Shown here: in pieces, positions 38,043 to 49,092 of the stretch | Numbering within the stretch: the stretch's first letter is position 1 | Layout: each line of letters opens with the position of its first letter | Assembly: GCF_029962835.1 (NCBI RefSeq) | Contig: NC_080587.1 | Span: forward strand, 55,333,528-55,397,527 | DNA length: 64,000 nucleotides | DNA from: Magnolia sinica | Lineage: Eukaryota; Streptophyta; Magnoliopsida; Magnoliales; Magnoliaceae | Reading direction: 5' to 3' | Translations under genes and position numbers: made by a program | The notes under the pieces: model-generated | What the model saw: the letters and a program-made list of their open reading frames with translations, nothing else | What the model was told of the DNA's origin: nothing | Database searches by the model: none

Positions 38043-40145
38043 GCTAGAGAAGGTCTAGCAATGGTCGGCAGACTTGTCTTGACTCAGTCCAGTGAGTCAA
38101 TGACTTGCCCGACCGATCGACAGCCACACACACCCCCTCTCTTTCTCTTTCATCTACTCTTCCTTTTTCCTTCTTCCTGTATTCTTTTGCTGGAACCTCG
38201 GCTTGGTCCAAACCAGGCCCAACTCAGTGCAAGACTCAACAGTGAGTTAGGTTGCAAACCACCAACCCTGGTTCAGTCGACTCGACCCAACAATGACCTA
38301 ACTCGAATCGCACCTCGACTCAACCGAGTCGGGTTGGTGTAGCACGCACCTACTCTTTCTTTGTCCTTCTTAGTTCAGCAGGGTTCACTGGACCTAAGCT
38401 TGGCCCTAATCAAGACCCAACTCAGATCGTGACTCGACCGAGTCAAGCCAGTGCGCACAGCAGCGCTTGCACTCACTCCCTCTCCTACTGTCCTCTTCAT
38501 CATCCTCCTCCTTTCCTTTTCCTTTCTTTCTATTTTTCCCTATTGCAGAGTCCATCCATCTTAGGACTCTAACAACTTGGCTGAACGTGCCTAGAAATGC
38601 ACACACAACGATGGAGAAGAAGGCCACCGTTAATGGCAGACTCTCTCCCATTGCTCATTTCTTCATTCCGTCAGCATGGGAGGGTTTCTAAGGGTGTAAT
38701 GGAGCTCGGTGAATGGATGGAATGGAGCTCGAACTCCTTTTGGTTGGTAGGTTCAAAAGGAGAAGAAAATGGCTGACTCTATGGTGTTTTGTAGAAGGAT
38801 AAGAGGAGACATTTTCTCCTCTTCTTGTAGGAAAACATAGCTTCCCTAGGCAATTAGATAGTTAACGAGTGTCCTAGATTTAATCTGGTGGAAACTGCCT
38901 CTCAAAACCATGAGTAGGAACTGAAACCAAATACAATTTTGTTTGGCAAACCCTAAGCAGATGGATGTCTGAGATCTCATCTGTTTAGATGATCCAGATC
39001 ATGCCAAACACTCCACACACGGATTGCCAACCTGTCTCATGGAGACATTTTTCATTTTTCAAAATGTTGTGTTTGTAGGACTCATTTACAGTAAGAATCG
39101 TGTGCATGCACACGTGTGAAATCGTGCGAAATACATCGGATTTTGGTCGCACGTAGGTCCTCTATCAAAAGTACGGTTCGGATTATCCTAACGGGGCCAG
39201 ATGGTGGGCCACCGATCAGAGAAACGGACATTCGTCCAACCACTGTCGTAAACCGAAGAGACAGAAATTTCTCTTTTTAGAGAAATTTCAGTCAAGGGAG
39301 CTTTGACCGCTGCTATTGGTTCAGTGCACATCTTGCAAGTTGGCTTAGGTGCATACTCACCTCTGTGTGGGGTCCATTGTGATGTTTGTGAGAGATCCAC
39401 TTTGTCCATGATCGTCTGTGGGCCCATTTGGATCATCTAACCAAATTTGAGGTTAATACAAAGCCTAGGTAGGCCGTGCCAACCAGATCTTGACCTTTAA
39501 CTGACGATTATCATCGTTCTGGTGGTTAGATTAACCCCAAATCGAACATCAATGGTTAAAATAGCCTTATGGATCGTCTGTATGCTTCTACTGTGAATTT
39601 TACTACCTGAATGATATAAAGTTTAGTTACTTTATTATAAATTATTTTATTTTATTTTAATCATGTTATGGGTCCGGCTTTATAGGTTATTAGGACTATC
39701 TATCTCAGGATTTTATATTATTATTATTATTATTATCATTTATATATTTTTTTCATATATAATTTATATTATCATAGATTGTTAATCTACATAAATTATA
39801 TGAATATTAGTAAGTAAAGATTAATATATATTGTTTGTATATTATTTGTATGGTTATCTATGTATTATGTTTTAAATTTTATACAAGTTGTTAAATTGTT
39901 TGAATATGTTATTCATTATAAATTTTCCTAGTATATTTTATTTTTATGTATTATAAATTCTGTAGTATGTAATTTATATTAATGATATTGTAAGTGTATA
40001 CATATAATATGGATTATAGTTACATATCATTTTAATATGAAATTTTGAATCTTTACAAAGTATATAAATAACATTTCATAGTGTATATATTCATGTTATA
40101 TTATTTCATTTATTATAAATGATTATTAAATAGTTAGATTACATA

Positions 40146-40183
<38 letters not shown>

Positions 40184-40275
40184 TGAACATGGACGTTCAC
40201 TTAAGTTATGATTGTATTTTCATTAAAATAGGTTACATGGTAACACTTGAGTACTGGAAAGTACGGGGTGTTACA

Positions 40276-40664
40276 AACTACCCCCCTAAAAGAGAATTTC
40301 ACACCTGAAATTCAGTACTCTGATTATGAATGTGGACAACAATCTACCTTAGGGTGTCCATATGCATCCACCAGTTCTCCACACTAAGTTTATTTATATA
40401 TGAGAGCACTCTTGACTTATTACTAGGATAAGGGTCTTTATAATCTACCCCCCCTTAAAGAAAAATAAAGAAAGTGCTACTTCTATATCTAATGTTATAT
40501 GTACCTATTACTAACATTACGAGTGGTTCAATTAACCTAAAGATGTACCCTATGTCCACGTATGAAATCCCAATGAGCTTTATTTAAATTCCTCACAACC
40601 CTTAAGTTTCTCATCTAGCAGATCAACTAAGGTGTCTAAGTCCCACTAAAGGTTATAAATCATG
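40276..40664 (-). mobile_element. Element C interior, PPT side
   Basis: Adjacent to the LTR, the minus strand shows the polypurine tract TTTTAGGGGGGTAGTT. The rest is non-coding. The interior continues at 52198 after the B2 insertion. Confidence 0.75.
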
Positions 40665-40669
40665 CTTGT

Positions 40670-43600
40670 TGTAATGACCCAGGAAATTTTGTGCCAATCT
40701 TTCCTTAAGTAGTTGTTTTTGGGGTAATTAGCGCTATACTCAATTGCTTGTGAAATTTGCATCAATCACTTTAAATTTGATCTGCATGACTCAAAACCTG
40801 TAGATTAGTTAGCGCTATGTTACTCTAAAATCTGGGATCCATCGCTAAATTCAGTTGTTCTTGGGAATTTTTGGAAGTTCTGGATCTGACCTGGACCGCG
40901 CGTTGAAAGTCTGATAGCGATGATCTTAGGCTGTTGCGGTCACCATGTTGGGCTTGATCATCACCTCAAAAATCAAGTCCATGTGATGTTCTGGGTCGAT
41001 TTGTTTGAGTTCAGAGTGAAGAGTGTAAGAATGGTTGGAAATTTATTAGGCTTTTATGAAATCTGAGTCGTGTCGCTTGCGCGACGATTTTAAGCAATCT
41101 GACCATTGGATTCTGACCCAATTCACCCTCTGATCAGGGAAAGTGGCCAAGGCATGTCCTTGTGCTTGTGGACCTGATCGAGATTCAGTGACCGTTGAAT
41201 TGAGTGTGGTCCGCCACGGCTGATCTGAAGATCCGGTCGGTACGAAAACTCAGCTTGACCTAGATCCATGGGCAGTGAGCTTAAGTCCCACCTTTCGTGG
41301 TAATAGGCCCACCGGAAGTGCTTCGTTGGATCGTGAGAGGCTGGTTTTGGTTATACCCTAAGTATACCTTGGCCCTTGGGTTATTTTCATCAATATTAGG
41401 CCTATTTATAGACTTTAAACCCTAGCTCTCTTTTCCATACGAATTTCCTAACCCTACCTAAGAAAGAGAAAGGAAAAGAGAGAGAAAGTGAGAGAGAAGT
41501 TGGTGAATCATCTTAGATTCTTTCTTGTTCTTCTTCATCCTTTAAACCTTCACTTTAGAATCGTTATTTCGACGATTCTGAGTTCATCCTTGGGGTAAGT
41601 TAACCTAACCCTAATCTATGTTAGAGCTTAGAATAGTCTTGGTGTTGTTGTATCTCATTTCTATTCTTGCTTTAGGGTATTCTATCGCCGTTGACGAAGA
41701 CAACTCGTCTGAAAATCAGTTCGGTGTTCTTTTCTGGCTTAAGGTGCTGACTTTAAGTGTATAGGTTATGGTTTTCAAGGCTTTCAACGCCAGTTAATGG
41801 TTTATTCTTGCTATGGATGAGATTTCACATGCTAAATGTTATGTTTATGTTGCATTCCTGATATGCATGTGTTATATTAAAATTTGTGTATTCTAGGTGT
41901 ATGTATAAAGTACTGTATGCGTATAAAATATGAACCTGTGATTGCCATGATTATTTGTCGTGTACTTATGCTAATGGTATGTGCGACAACTCCTTGGCAA
42001 AAGGAATTGTCCAAATGTGTGTATTTCAACATACGTCATGTACGTTGTATTGTGTATTCTAAGTGTTTGTAGAAATGTCTGAATGATCTAAAGTGTGATA
42101 TTTCAACCTAGTATGGGCGTTGAGAAGTGATTCTCAACTCTCCCACTAGTGTGTATGATTTCCTTCATGCAAGTTACATTCCTTGTTGTTTAATTTCAAT
42201 CATTACTTATGCTTACATTTATTTTAAGTTGGTATTCTTCAAGTGCTTATGTATCGCATGATTTGAGTTGTTGTTCCTTTACTGTTTTACATTTAATACG
42301 ATTATCTGTTGTAGTGTAATGTGTGTGGGACTATGCATTAGTCCAGGAAATCGGTAATCGGCCTTAAGATCGTGGCTGAGGTTGCTTTCGCCACGTAGGA
42401 CGTATTAGACAAACCCGAGTCGTATTAGAGTTGTCGGCAGTGGTTTGGCCACGCGGAGTGTTTGCGCACTCTATGTCGTTCAACCCAACGTGTGCTCGTG
42501 CTAGTCGAGTTCATCAAGTAACCCGATTGTCCGATGTATGTTCACCATGTATAGACGCTACTGCTTGAATCTAGGGTACCAAACTTACCAATGAAATTCT
42601 ATCAACCATGGTACCTTGATCCGCTAAGACTCATGAGCCGGACATGGTGGTATGGGACACCGTGGTCGAGCTGTCGACCTACGCTGGGGTGACAAGCCTC
42701 CCCGTAGTGACCAGTGAGCAACTAAACTCGTGAGCCGATTATGGTGGTATGGGACACTATATTCGTGCTGTCGGCCTACATTGATTGGTGACGAGCCCTT
42801 TGTAGTGACCTCGAGCATACCTGGATACCACATCGAGGTGACGAGCCTTAGTGTAGTAACGAAGGTATGATAGGCGTGCATTGATTGGTGACGAGCCCTT
42901 TGCAACGACCTACAATCATATGATCGTATGAGATGTCTAGGACTGACGACCCTAGAATGGATCACTATTTGGATGGTGACATGAGGAAGGTATCTTAAGT
43001 TCCTAATCTTGCTGTATGAAAAGGTCTAATAACAACTTGGTAATCATGTTCATGCACCGCATTTGCATGTGCTTTGTAGACGTGGCGCACTTAAGGCGAT
43101 GTCATGCGTAACATAAGATGAAGATGCTGAGGGTGTACGCGCGAGGGACGCATCATTCTGCATACATCCTTGCATTAACAAGAGTACTTAGGACCTGCTT
43201 AATTGCTCTGCTTTATCATTACTGCTTGATTGAACTGATAACATGTTAACCTGTGCTTTATTGTTCCATTGAGTTAATCACTCACTCCCACATTTTGGGG
43301 TGGTGTTAAACACCCACCAAACTCTGTCTTAGCTGCTGATGTTGTAGATGTGGATGCGACTTTTGAGGCAGAGCGGGAGATTGATGATGATGAGGCTGCT
43401 TTCTCTTTTATGTAGTTTTCAGATGGGTTCTAGTGAGCCTTGTTCTGATGCGCGGGATGCTGGGATTTCTTTTGAAAAATTAAATGATGTAATCTATTAC
43501 TTGTAATTTTGATAGTAACACTTGTCAGAACGACCTGGTATGTATATGTACTTCAGGGATTTGCACTTGTACACATATTTCTATAAGTCTTTCGCTTGCT

Positions 43601-43764
43601 TTCTTCACTTATCCCTGAATTATATTTGCTATTTGGCTTAATCTATTCCATGTCTTATGCACTAATACAAACAACATACATCCATCATTAAATATGTTGC
43701 ATAAGTGATGTTTTGGAACTCGGGAGCTGAGTTATGCTCAACCCCCGAATTTCAGGGCGTTACA
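40670..43764 (+). repeat. 5' LTR of B2
   Basis: TGTAATGACCC to GGGCGTTACA. TATTTATAG at about 41402 is the likely TATA box, followed by a GA-rich leader. Internally, 'ggtgacgagcc' modules repeat several times between 42690 and 42910. Confidence 0.95.
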
Positions 43765-43767
43765 AGT

Positions 43768-43779
43768 TGGTATCAGAGC
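43768..43779 (+). other. Primer binding site of B2
   Basis: TGGTATCAGAGC lies three bases after the 5' LTR end, matching initiator Met tRNA as in most plant gypsy elements. Confidence 0.95.
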
Positions 43780-44110
43780 ATGATTTGGATTAAACCGGAC
43801 CTGGGTTAAGGTCACACACCGCACACTATCGCCACTTTAGTGTATTTGGGTGCAGGTTTATTGTAGATTGTGTGTTTGTGCTCCGTAGTTTCTATCGGCG
43901 AAAGTTTACTGAAAATGTTCACCGAGATCGAGTCTGTGCTCTCTCCTGTTCACACACAGCGACCCGAAACCTTTCCTAGATCATTTATTAATGATTTTAG
44001 ATGGTCTATCTTCCTATTTCAACTCTTCAACCTTCAAGAAATCTCTGTTTCAATCAGATTTCTGCCCGAATGGCCCGATAGGCGTCGAACCAAGCAAAGG
44101 GGCTGATTGG
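43780..44110 (+). other. B2 leader, non-coding
   Basis: About 330 bases between PBS and the inserted gene-like unit. A 78-residue ORF at 43870-44106 has no gag landmark. Normally gag would start about here, and no trace of it is visible. Confidence 0.6.
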
Positions 44111-44599
44111 GGCATTTCCAGTGGGGCCCAGGGGGGACCCACATCATTTTGAGCATGGGGGACCAGGAGGACCTCGCCTAAACGGTGAGGTATCGCCGGA
44201 AGGTCCAGAGACCGGCGATGCCATGGCCGGCTCGGCGAGGCCTCGCCGATCAACGGGCCAAGCCGGGCGGGCCGGCTCGGGCCGACGTTTGTTTGGCCTA
44301 GTGTGGCCCACCCTTCCATGGTTCGTTGGTTTAAACCTTTTTTAAGACCTATTTCCTTCACAAACCTTCCTCCCAAGCTCTCTTTTTCTTGAAATCCCTC
44401 TCAAAGCTTCTCCAAATCCCTTCCAAATCTTCTTCTTCTTCCATTTCCATGCAAACCCCATCACCCCATCTCAAAACCCTCACCCCCATTGCTGTTTATC
44501 CTTTCTTTCCTTCTCATTTGGGCTCTCAAATCCATCTTTGGGATCTCAAGTGTATGGAAGCTCCACCATTTTCCTATTTCTCTCTTTCTCTCATTTCTC
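44110..44599 (+). other. 5' flank/UTR-like part of the captured unit
   Basis: A GC-rich block (44110-44300) is followed by pyrimidine-rich sequence. The last part resembles the flank of the homologous fragment at 63.9-64 kb ('ctcatttgggc' occurs in both), so homology extends upstream of the coding part. Confidence 0.5.
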
Positions 44600-45888
44600 A
44601 TGGCCCTCTTTGAGTTTATCACGGCCATCTTTTCTATTTCTACCCTTCTTTCTTTGATGGGGAAGAAGAGAGCGCCCGTGGATGAAGCCGGGCCTAGCCG
44701 CCTAACCCATGCACGGAGGCCGAGAGGTGCCACCGCGAGCACGTCCGCCACTAGTGAATTCTAGACCAAGTGGGACCTCGATCCTCGAGCTCCCATTGGT
44801 AGAACCTTGTTGGCGGAGCTATCGCATGGAGTCTATGAAGGTCGTAGAGTCCTTTTTGAGGCTCATATTGATCCGTGGCTGTATAGCAAGTTTCTGTTGT
44901 TGGAGCGCCTGGAAGGGGCTGGTTGGTGTCCCTTGTTTGAGGGCGAGTATCGCGCGAATGCAAGTACTGTTCGATCTTTTTATGCCAATATTCATGATCC
45001 TTCGTTGGAGCCTCTGCAGTTCAAGATTCCTTGTGGTAGTGGTCGGGAAGCTACGGTCAACGTCGCTTTGATATCCCGACTCCTGAATGTGCCACTTGGT
45101 AAGGTGCATGCCAGCGAGAAGAATTTGAATAGTATGCTCGAGAGGGATCGTCGTACCCGATCCTTGTGTGGTCGTCTGGTCGAATGCCAGCCGAATAGGA
45201 GTCTTCTAGCTACCAACATGACGGACGACTTTCGTTTGCTTCACCACATGTGTACGTTCAATGTATACCCAAGGTGGAGCAACCGCAGCGAGTGTATGCG
45301 CCTGATGGTGGATTTCCTATATCAGGTGGGGCAAGAAGCAAAGTTGTGTGTGCCGACGTACATCCCGCGCCAGATTAATCTTATCGCTCGTTCGACTAGG
45401 AGGACCGAATCTCTTCCTTTTAGCCGTCTCATTTGTAAGCTTGCACATGAGTTTGGCTATAGGCTTGGAGCAGAGAAGCCGGATCCTGTTCGTCATATTA
45501 GCCTGATGACCCTTAAGAAGATGGAGATTGGTTGTGGTCGACAAGCCTCAGAGAGTGAGGATGAGTCAGAGAGCGATGATGAAGAGAGTTATGCTGAAGG
45601 TGGTGTTGAGATTGAGGAAGAAACAGAGCAGGACGAGGAAGAGGTAGAGGCAGAGGATACGAGTGAGAGCTCTCCTCCTGTGGCACCATAGCAGAGCACA
45701 GATCAGACTGCCAGAGATGCCCGTATTGCTTGGCTTGAAGAAGGGTAGGCTGTTCTACGCCAGGATATTATGGATCTTCGAGGCCTTATGAAGCATAAGT
45801 TTAAGAAGGTGACTCGAACTCTGAAGTCTATCCTGTGTTGCTTGCAGGATAAGGTGCCCTGTCTCCATCTCCTGATTCTGACGAGTAG
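44600..45888 (+). pseudogene. 'Putative plant transposon protein'-like gene inside B2 (gag position)
   Basis: One reading frame runs from ATG 44600 (MALFE...) or the more usual-looking ATG 44657 (MGKKRAPVDEAGPSR) through in-frame TAG codons at 44762, 45689 and 45746. A one-base shift near 45860 would give an ending SPSPDSDE at 45886-45888. The clean 294-residue segment (44807-45691) holds LLLERLEGAGW, VRSFYANIHDP, and VNVALISRLLNVPLG, then ECMRLMVDFLYQVGQ. That order is typical, as I remember it, of the plant domain called 'putative plant transposon protein' (Pfam PF20167), whose function is unknown. An acidic Glu/Asp/Ser tail of ~60 residues follows, then a basic coiled stretch (MDLRGLMKHKFKKV). 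A pyrimidine-rich 5' UTR-like region (44340-44600) and a T/G-rich 3' UTR-like region (45889-46090) flank it, and there is no intron. It occupies the place of gag and protease. Confidence 0.7.
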
Positions 45889-46096
45889 CTGTCGTTGTAG
45901 CCGTCCTTTACTTTATTTGTTGTTTCTTTCTGTGTGTAGCCATTGTTGGCTTTGTAGTTAGAGTTGTTTTGTAGTTGTTTGTTGTTGCTTAGAGTGTTGA
46001 TGTTATAGTTCACATGCTTTCCTAGTCGTGATTCATGTAATGCTGCACTACTTGTATTGCGACAATTTTGATTAATGGAATGCATGTTGTTTATCT
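45889..46096 (+). other. 3' UTR-like segment of the captured unit
   Basis: T/G-rich non-coding DNA ending 'gattaatggaatgcatg', reminiscent of a plant 3' UTR with a weak polyadenylation signal. Recognisable pol sequence starts directly afterwards. Confidence 0.4.
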
Positions 46097-49056
46097 TTGG
46101 AGTTGTGGTGTGATTGCTGTTTGGCTGAATCGGCGTTTGTTAGCACACCGGTAGTTCGGGAGTTTGAAGATGTATTTGAGTCGATTCCTGGATTACCTCC
46201 TCAGCGTGAGATTGATTTTGCTATCGACCTCATGCCTGGTGCGGCGCCCATTTCTTTACCCACCTATCGTATTCCTCCGAGTGAAATGGAGGAGTTGAGG
46301 AAGCAGATAGATGGTTTGCTGGATTTGGGTTTTATTCAGCCTAGTATGTCTCCTTGGGGAGCACCTGTTTTGTTTGTGAAGAAGAAGGATGGTTCCTTGC
46401 GATTATGTATTGATTATCGCAGGCTAAATTTGGTAACTGTGAAGAATAAGTACCTTTGCCCAGGATTGATGATCTGTTTAATCAATTGAAGGGGGCACGG
46501 TACTTTTCGAAGGTTGATCTGCAGTCAGGGTATCATCAGTTGCGCGTCAAGGATGGGTACGTGTAGAAGATCGCTTTCAGGACTAGCTTCGGTCATTATG
46601 AGTTCCTTGTGATGTCGTTCGGTCTTACGAACACACCGGCCATGTTCATGGATCTGATGAACAGGGTATTTCGGCCATTCCTGTTCCGATTCGTCATTGT
46701 CTTTATCGATGACATCTTGATTTATTCGGCGAGCCGGGAAGAACACGAGGAGCACTTAAGAGCGATTTTAGATACCCTCAGGAAGAATCAACTTTTCACG
46801 TAGTTCAAGAAGTGTGATTTCTGGAAAGAGGAAGTCAAGTTCCTAGGACATGTGGTGTCCAAGGAAGGGATATCTGTCGATCTTGCCAAGGTAGCTGCAG
46901 TGCAGGACTGAAAGCAGCCTGGTTCAGTTACTGAGGCAAGGAGTTTTCTGGGTCTTGCAAGCTATTATCGACGCTTCATTCAAGACTTCTCGAAGATTGC
47001 CAGACCATTGTCGCAGCTGACACGGAAGGATTTGAAGTTTGCTTAGAATGAGAAGGCAGAGTTAGGTTTTCAGGAGCTGAAGGACAAGTTGACGTCCGCC
47101 CTTGTGCTAGTATTTCCAGAGCAAGGGGTTAAGTATATTATATATACTGAGGCCTCTCACGTTGGTCTGGGTTGTGTCCTTATGCAGAAGGACAGGGTGA
47201 TTGCTTATGCTTCGCGTCAGTTGAGGAAACACAAAGAGAATTACCCTACGCACGACCTAGAGTTAGCAGCTGTCATTTTCGCATTAAAGCTTTGGAGACA
47301 TTACCTCTATGGTGAGGAGTTCGAGCTCTTTTGTGACCACAAGAGCCTTAAGTATATTTTCACGCAGCGTGATTTGAATATGAGGCAGCACCGATGGATG
47401 GAAACATTGAAGGACTTTAAGTTCAATATATCTTACCATCCGGGCAAGGCGAACCTTGTGGCAGATGCGTTGAGTCGCAAGAAAGCTATTGAGTTTGTGG
47501 CTCCACTGATGATAGCAGAGTGGGATATGTTGGAGTTCGTGCGAGATTTTGAGCAGAAGCTTACGGTGGTTGAACCGTATGAGGTTATCGCACACATTCG
47601 TGTACAGCCTCTTATCGACGAGAAGATCGTTGCAGCTCTGACAGATGATGAGCTTTTGATGAAGATAAGAAAGCGGGTTGGTACAAATGAGAACTCCAAC
47701 TGGAGTATTAGTTCTGATGGGGGCTTACGATTTCGTGGCCGATTATGTATTCCTGACATCCCTAACTTGAGACGGGAGGTTCTCAAGTTAGCCCATAGTT
47801 CTAAGCTTGCGATGCATCCAGGTAGCACGAAGATGTATCAGGATATGAGAAGATCTTATTGGTGGGACAATATGAAGGTCCATATTGCTGAATTTGTTTC
47901 TCGTTATCTCACGTGCCAGCAGGTCAAGGCAGAGCATCGTCGACCTCCTAGGTTGTTGCAACCCATGCCCATAGCAGAATGGAAGTGGGACTTCATCTCT
48001 ATGGACTTTATTTCTGGGTTGCCGAGAACGATGAAGGGATATGACTCTATTTGGGTGATAGTCGACCGATTGACGAAGTCGGCTCACTTCTTACCGATCA
48101 GAGTCATAAACTCTGCCGACGAGTTGGCTAGGTTGTATATCAAGGAGATAGTACGTCTGCATGGAGTTCCCCTGGAGATTGTGTCTGATAGAGACACGCG
48201 TTTCACATATATCTTCTGGACTCGTATTCAGGAAGCGATGGGTGTGAAACTGAAGTTCAGCACCGCATTTCATCCGCAAACAGATGGGCAGACGGAGCGC
48301 GTGAATCAGGTCCTGAAAGACATGTTGCGAGCTTGTGTTTTGGATTTCAAGGACAGTTGGGATGATTGTCTTCAGTATGCAGAGTTCACATATAATAACA
48401 GTTTTCAGGTGAGTATCGGCATGGCTCCCTATTAGGCGTTGTATGCTCGCCCGTGCAGAGCACCGCATTGCTGGGCAGAAGTTAGTGAGAGTAGTTTGCT
48501 TGGCCCGGAATTGGTGCAGGTGACTTCAGAGAAAGTTGACATCATTCGAAGTCGACTTCTGACAGCCCAGAGTAGGCAGAAGAGTTATGCTGATACGAGG
48601 CGTCGACCGCTTGAGTTTGTGGTTGGAGACCATGTTTTTCTGAAGGTCTCTCCCATGAAGGGAGTTCTGCGGTTCGATAAGAAGGGGAAGCTGACGCCGA
48701 GATTTATTGGTCCATTTCAAGTTCTGGATCGAGTGGGAGCGATAGCATACCGCCTTGCTTTACCCACACCTCTTGCGGGCGTGCATAACATATTTCATGT
48801 TTCTATGCTGAAGAAGTACGTTCCTGATCCTTCGCATATTATCAATTGGGAGCAGGTACAGTTGAGTGAGGATGCCACTTATGTATTGCGACCAACGTGT
48901 ATTCTCGACAGGAAGGAGCAGGTATTGTGTAGCAAGGTTAACCCTCTTGTGAAGGTGCTATGGATGCATCATAGTGAGGAAGAGGCTACCTAGGAATCTG
49001 AAGCTGAGGTCAGAAAGAGCTACCCTCAGATCCTTGAAGAATATCAGAAGGTATGA
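46097..49056 (+). pseudogene. pol: Ty3/gypsy pol: reverse transcriptase, RNase H, integrase (broken)
   Basis: RT begins [17 protein letters not shown], with [16 protein letters not shown] in the fingers and the catalytic FIDDILIYS at 46702-46728. A one-base loss near 46453 shifts the frame. RNase H follows (47130-47480), but the first catalytic Asp of the usual TDAS motif is Glu (GAG 47149). YHPGKANLVADALSR closes it. Integrase (47760-48420) keeps DDE residues (D at 48004, D at 48187, E at 48295) but has Tyr (47905) for a zinc-finger Cys. The C-terminal SMLKKYVPDPSH and a short chromodomain-like VKVLW...EEAT tail suggest a Tekay/Del chromovirus. In-frame stops lie at 46564, 46801, 46909, 47044, 48433 and 48991; the natural end is TGA 49054. 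The enzymes would copy RNA to DNA and insert it; here none can be made whole. Protease is missing. Confidence 0.93.
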
Positions 49057-49077
49057 ATTTCGAGGACGAAATTTTCT

Positions 49078-49092
49078 TTAAGGGGGGTAGAT
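49078..49092 (+). other. Polypurine tract of B2
   Basis: AAGGGGGGTAGAT immediately precedes the 3' LTR, as required for plus-strand priming. Confidence 0.85.

Larger units (their letters stand above)
25430..40275 (-). mobile_element. 3' LTR of element C (~5.1 kb when nested inserts are removed)
   Basis: The pieces 25430-25891, 27622-28096 and 36088-40275 align in order with the other LTR of C at 53593-57870. The minus-strand start is TGTAACACCCCGTAC at 40275, next to a polypurine tract (40276-40292). The opposite end is TGTAATGTCCCGTG at 25430 (plus view). Two later insertions, at 25892 and 28097, split it. It contains (AT)n at 25514-25545, (CT)n at 37998-38038 and (CA)n at 40149-40180. Small ORFs (for example 37051-37233) are conserved with the other LTR only because the LTRs are copies. 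Confidence 0.85.

Noticed and set aside
44050..44376. 108-residue minus-strand and 74-residue plus-strand ORFs in GC-rich sequence
   Set aside because: Open frames are expected in GC-rich DNA; no domain was recognised, and the position is upstream of the captured gene's start.
47284..48468. Long minus-strand ORFs across pol
   Set aside because: Antisense shadows of the RNase H and integrase coding frame.
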